From positions 2,650,001 to 2,714,000 of the forward strand of contig NZ_LT629689.1 in the NCBI RefSeq assembly GCF_900102035.1: a stretch of DNA of 64,000 nt, given 5' to 3'. The notes under the pieces were generated by a model. That model saw nothing but the letters and a program-made list of their open reading frames with translations. It was not told where the DNA came from and did no database searches. Numbering within the stretch: position 1 is the first letter of the stretch; each line of letters starts with the position of its first letter. This document shows, one piece after another, positions 60,866 to 64,000 of this stretch. This DNA comes from Pseudomonas extremaustralis. GTDB taxonomy: Bacteria > Pseudomonadota > Gammaproteobacteria > Pseudomonadales > Pseudomonadaceae. Both the position numbers and the translations under genes were made by a program.

Positions 60866-61971
60866 ATGAAGTCTGGCGCTGGCTGCATCGCCTGCGAATG
60901 GTCTGGGCGGTGCTTGCAGCCTTCGCCCTGGGTTCGCTGCTCATCCTAGCGGCCGGCAAAAATCCCATGGCGGCTTATCAAGCGTTGTTTAAGGGAGCCT
61001 TTTTCGACTATCACGGCCTGGCCAATACCCTGGTCAAAATGTGCCCGATGCTGCTCGCCGGGCTTGCGGTGATCATTCCCATGCGTTGCGGGCTGCTCAT
61101 TGTCGGTGCCGAGGGGCAGATCTATATCGGTGGCCTGGCAGCGGCAGCCGTCGCGCTGTATCTGCCACAGATGCCTGCGATGCTGCATGTGCTGCTGTGC
61201 CTGCTGTGCCTGCTGGCAGGCATGCTGGGCGGTGGCCTGTGGGGTGCGATTCCGGGGTATCTAAGGGCAAAACGCGGCATCAATGAAGTCATCGTGACGC
61301 TGCTGATGAACTACGTTGCGATCAATATCGTCAGCTATTTCGCAGGCGGTCCAATGATGCAGGAAGGCGCGCCCTACCCTTACTCAGCAGAAATCAGCGA
61401 AGACTTATGGCTGCCCCTTTTGCTGTCGGACACCGACACCCACATTGGCGTGCTGTTCGCAGCGCTGTTAAGCCTGCTGACCTTTGTCGTCTTCAAATAC
61501 ACCACGATCGGCTTTTCCATGACGGCGGTAGGCAAAAGCCCGCAAGCCGCGCGCTACGCTGGCATGTCCGTGAACCGCAACCTGATCGGCAGCATGATCG
61601 CAGATGGAGCCATCGCTGGCTTGGCGGGAGCGATAGAAGTACTCGGGGTCAAATACCGGTTGTATCACCTGTTCAGCCCCGGCTATGGCTACGACGGCAT
61701 CGTGGTTGCCTTCATGACCAGCCTGAATCCTTTGCTGGCGACATTTTCGGCGTTTTTCCTTGCAGGCCTGAGCACTGGTGCGCAGTACATGCAACGCGCC
61801 ATCGGCCTGGATGTGACAGCGATTGAAGCATTGCGCGGGCTGATCGTGATCTTTGTCGCCGCCGGGTTGATCTGGAAACTGAACCTGCAAAAGCGTAACA
61901 ACCCGTTGGCGAAAGCGGCCAGCATCCCGAGCCAGAAAAACACAGCGGAGGGTTTGACCGATGGACGCTAG
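60862..61971 (+). CDS. ABC transporter permease (nucleoside/BMP type)
   Basis: A 369-aa permease of the BPD_transp_2 family with about nine TM helices. Motifs NTLVKMCPMLLAGLAVIIPMRCGLLIVGAEGQIYIGGLAAA and KRGINEVIVTLLMNYVAINIV are typical of YufP-like subunits. The start overlaps the ATPase stop (ATGA). It is intact despite the stop codon in the ATPase gene. Confidence 0.87.
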   Translation: MNEVWRWLHRLRMVWAVLAAFALGSLLILAAGKNPMAAYQALFKGAFFDYHGLANTLVKMCPMLLAGLAVIIPMRCGLLIVGAEGQIYIGGLAAAAVALYLPQMPAMLHVLLCLLCLLAGMLGGGLWGAIPGYLRAKRGINEVIVTLLMNYVAINIVSYFAGGPMMQEGAPYPYSAEISEDLWLPLLLSDTDTHIGVLFAALLSLLTFVVFKYTTIGFSMTAVGKSPQAARYAGMSVNRNLIGSMIADGAIAGLAGAIEVLGVKYRLYHLFSPGYGYDGIVVAFMTSLNPLLATFSAFFLAGLSTGAQYMQRAIGLDVTAIEALRGLIVIFVAAGLIWKLNLQKRNNPLAKAASIPSQKNTAEGLTDGR

Positions 61972-62887
61972 TTATCTGGATATTCTTGCCACCGGGCTGC
62001 GCCTCGCCGTCCCGTTGATTTTCGCGGCATTGGGTGGCATCTGGTGTGAACGTGCCGGGGTGTTCAATCTGGCACTGGAAGGCAGCATCTTGGGCGGCGC
62101 GTTTGGTGCGGCTGTCGCTGCTTTTTTCATGCACAGCGTGTGGGGAGGTTTGCTGGGTGGAGTACTTGCGGCGGGTTTGATCGGACTGCTTCTGGCAACC
62201 ATGACCGTGCGCCTGGCAATCAATCAAATGGTCGCGGGTATCGCCATTAATATGCTAGTCATTGGCATTACCTCATTCTTTGCACGCATGGCGTTCAGCG
62301 AACAAGGTGCTTCGGCATTGTTGCCGGGCTTCACGACATTGCCTGTTCCGGGGCTGGCGTCGATCCCGGTGGTCGGCGATATTCTGTTCAAGCAGAATCT
62401 TCTGGTCTATCTGCTATACGCCATGGTGCCATTTGCCTGGTGGCTTCTGTTCCGCACTTCATGGGGCCTGAACCTGCGCGCCACCGGTGAGTATCCAAGA
62501 GCTGCCGATAGTGCCGGGCTGAACGTGTTCCGGATTCGTTTCTTAAGCATTGTCGGCTCTTGCGTGATCGCCGGACTGGGCGGCTGCTATCTGGTGCTGT
62601 CACAAGTGTTCATGTTCACCGAGCACATGAGCGCGGGCAAAGGCTTCATTGCCTTGGCCGCATTGATTCTAGGTAAATGGAATCCAGTGGGCGCACTAGC
62701 TGCCTGTCTGTTGTTCGGCCTGGCCGATGCACTGCAACTGCGTTTGCAATTTGGTCATCCGGATGTGCCCTATCAGCTGTTCGTGGTGCTGCCTTACGTC
62801 GCATCCATTGCCGCACTGGTGATCTTCGCTGGAAAAATCAGGCCTCCGGCCTCTGTAGGTGAATTCTTCAAGCGCGGTGGCAAATAA
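61961..62887 (+). CDS. ABC transporter permease (nucleoside/BMP type)
   Basis: A 308-aa YufQ-like permease with about eight TM helices. RLAVPLIFAALGGIWCERAGVFNLALEGSILGGAFGA and NQMVAGIAINMLVIGITSF match the family. It overlaps the previous gene by 11 bp and is intact. Confidence 0.87.
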   Translation: MDASYLDILATGLRLAVPLIFAALGGIWCERAGVFNLALEGSILGGAFGAAVAAFFMHSVWGGLLGGVLAAGLIGLLLATMTVRLAINQMVAGIAINMLVIGITSFFARMAFSEQGASALLPGFTTLPVPGLASIPVVGDILFKQNLLVYLLYAMVPFAWWLLFRTSWGLNLRATGEYPRAADSAGLNVFRIRFLSIVGSCVIAGLGGCYLVLSQVFMFTEHMSAGKGFIALAALILGKWNPVGALAACLLFGLADALQLRLQFGHPDVPYQLFVVLPYVASIAALVIFAGKIRPPASVGEFFKRGGK

Positions 62888-62926
62888 CACCTAGCCTCGA
62901 CTTTCAGCTTTTCAACAGGTACCGAC

Positions 62927-63841
62927 ATGAGCAAACCTGCAAGCATGATCAAGAGCCCTATTGCGTGGCCGGACGGTGCGCGCTGCGCCGTGGCGATCAC
63001 CTTCGACATGGACGCCGACAGCTTCCTGCACTTGCATCGTCCCGCAGACAGCCACAAGCGGGTCAGCACCATTTCAACGCTGCAATACGGACCGAAAGTC
63101 GGCGTACCGCGTATCCTGCAGTCTTACCGGGACCTGGGTCTGAAACAGACATTCTTCGTCCCGGCCTGGTGCATCGAGCAATATCCGGCTGCGGTCGAGG
63201 CGATGGTCAAGGACGGTCATGAGATCGGGCACCATGGCTACATCCATGAGCACGTCAACGAAATCAGCGAAGAGGAAGAGCTGTTCTGGTTGCGTAAATC
63301 CATCGACATCATCGAACGCCACACCGGCCAGAAACCCCGAGGTTTCCGCGCCCCGCTGTACAACTTCTCCCCCGCGACCACAGACCTGTTGATTGTCGAA
63401 GGCTTCAAGTACGACGCGTCGTTGATGGGCGACGATACCCCATACATCCTGCAAGGCAAAACTGGGCAACTGGTCGAGTTGCCGACCCATTGGGCCATGG
63501 ATGATTGGCCGCCTTACGTACACATGAGTGACATCGACTACAGCATGCCGATCCGTTCACCCCAGGAGGCTATCTCCGTTTACAAGGCTGAGTTCGATGC
63601 CATGTGGGAATACGGCGGGCTTCTGGTTGCAGTCTGGCATCCTTTCGTAAGCGGCCGCCTCGCCCGCTGGCATGAGACGGTGCGCTTCATTGAATACATG
63701 CAGGCCAAAGGCGGAGTGTGGTTCGCCACGCTGGAAGAAATCGCCGCGCATGTAAGTCAAGTACATGACCAAGGCTCGACAAATCTGCGGGTGGAGCGTA
63801 TGCCGCCGTACGATGGTCCCGTCAAGTTCGACAAATATTAG
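62927..63841 (+). CDS. polysaccharide-deacetylase-fold hydrolase (PuuE / cyclic-imidase-like)
   Basis: A 304-aa NodB-fold hydrolase without signal peptide, so cytosolic. Metal motifs: ITFDMDADS (Asp pair), EIGHHGYIHEHV (His-x3-His), and RGFRAPLYNFS. The VAITFDMDAD opening and the C-terminal PFVSGRLARWHETVRFIEYM are those of the group that includes metal-free allantoinase PuuE and the cyclic imidase of P. putida, rather than cell-wall deacetylases. Next to a BMP importer and an M20 carbamoylase, a role in opening an imide or ureide ring is likely but unproven. Confidence 0.82.
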   Translation: MSKPASMIKSPIAWPDGARCAVAITFDMDADSFLHLHRPADSHKRVSTISTLQYGPKVGVPRILQSYRDLGLKQTFFVPAWCIEQYPAAVEAMVKDGHEIGHHGYIHEHVNEISEEEELFWLRKSIDIIERHTGQKPRGFRAPLYNFSPATTDLLIVEGFKYDASLMGDDTPYILQGKTGQLVELPTHWAMDDWPPYVHMSDIDYSMPIRSPQEAISVYKAEFDAMWEYGGLLVAVWHPFVSGRLARWHETVRFIEYMQAKGGVWFATLEEIAAHVSQVHDQGSTNLRVERMPPYDGPVKFDKY

Positions 63842-63855
63842 CCAAAACGCTGAAT

Positions 63856-63879
63856 GGCGGTCGCCAACGGGCGACCGCC
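63856..63879 (+). terminator. hairpin after the deacetylase gene
   Basis: A perfect 10-bp GC-rich stem GGCGGTCGCC / GGCGACCGCC (63856-63865, 63870-63879) with a 4-nt loop, 14 bp after the stop codon. No T-run follows, so termination may be Rho-assisted or the hairpin may only protect the 3' end. The remaining bases to 64000 show no gene. Confidence 0.5.
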
Positions 63880-64000
63880 TCACTACTAGAACCAGTTCCT
63901 CTAAATACTAATTTGGATAATTATTGCGTATTCGCCCATGTGAGTTTCGGCGACGGGTCGTTAACTTATCTGCATAGAAATGGCATCGACTCAAATGCCA

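Overview
The window is a piece of a Pseudomonas chromosome, most likely from the P. fluorescens group. The evidence is the 16S rRNA 5' part at the left edge, high-GC tightly packed genes, REPIN repeats of the type common in fluorescent pseudomonads (core GGGGGCTTGCTCCCGAT), and typical Pseudomonas gene sets (msuEDC-sfnR, pcaQ-pcaHG, kdpFACB-DE, prc next to an EAL/GGDEF gene). These identifications rest on reading the proteins; no database search was possible.

Left part (1-13.5 kb): the 5' part of an rrn operon on the minus strand, with boxA and three tandem promoters. Then come rhtA, a small lipoprotein, an aminopeptidase P and a cysteine desulfurase (minus), another small lipoprotein, and the organosulfur operon msuE-msuD-msuC-sfnR, which releases sulfite from methanesulfonate. 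A soxR gene is divergent from a small monooxygenase gene with a clear SoxR-type promoter, followed by a VOC protein. An IS110-family element sits inside a REPIN; its upstream non-coding end looks like a bridge RNA whose guide segments match the REP target.

Middle (13.7-37 kb): an eight-gene metal-uptake operon (PepSY membrane protein, three small accessory proteins, a complete ZnuABC-like transporter and a second periplasmic protein). Next is a GntR-controlled ABC uptake operon with a phosphodiesterase and a HAD phosphatase, probably for an organophosphorus compound. Then a frameshifted quinone oxidoreductase, the Prc protease, an EAL-CBS-GGDEF protein, a small HTH pair, a DUF1232 protein preceded by two inverted perfect DnaA boxes, an FKBP isomerase lipoprotein, and a di-heme cytochrome plus catalase-like pair.

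Kdp region (37.2-45.7 kb): the high-affinity potassium pump in the unusual order kdpF-(27-aa ORF)-kdpA-kdpC-kdpB, then a REPIN, then the sensor/regulator pair kdpDE. A LysR regulator and a DHA2-type efflux pump follow, divergently arranged.

Right part (48.2-64 kb): tRNA-Asp and tRNA-Val, then protocatechuate dioxygenase genes pcaHG with pcaQ. A 93-bp perfect copy of the tRNA-Asp 3' end plus its terminator lies at 51356-51448 and marks the edge of what looks like acquired DNA. After about 750 bp of degenerate sequence comes a nitrogen-scavenging block: a polar amino-acid-type ABC importer, an M20 carbamoylase/allantoate hydrolase, a DUF1989 protein, an XRE-cupin regulator, a nucleoside/BMP-type ABC importer whose ATPase has an in-frame stop, and a PuuE/cyclic-imidase-like deacetylase. 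Both operons of this block share a candidate operator, ATTCAAG-N3-CTTGAAT. The set suggests import and stepwise hydrolysis of a cyclic ureide or imide, but the substrate is inferred only.
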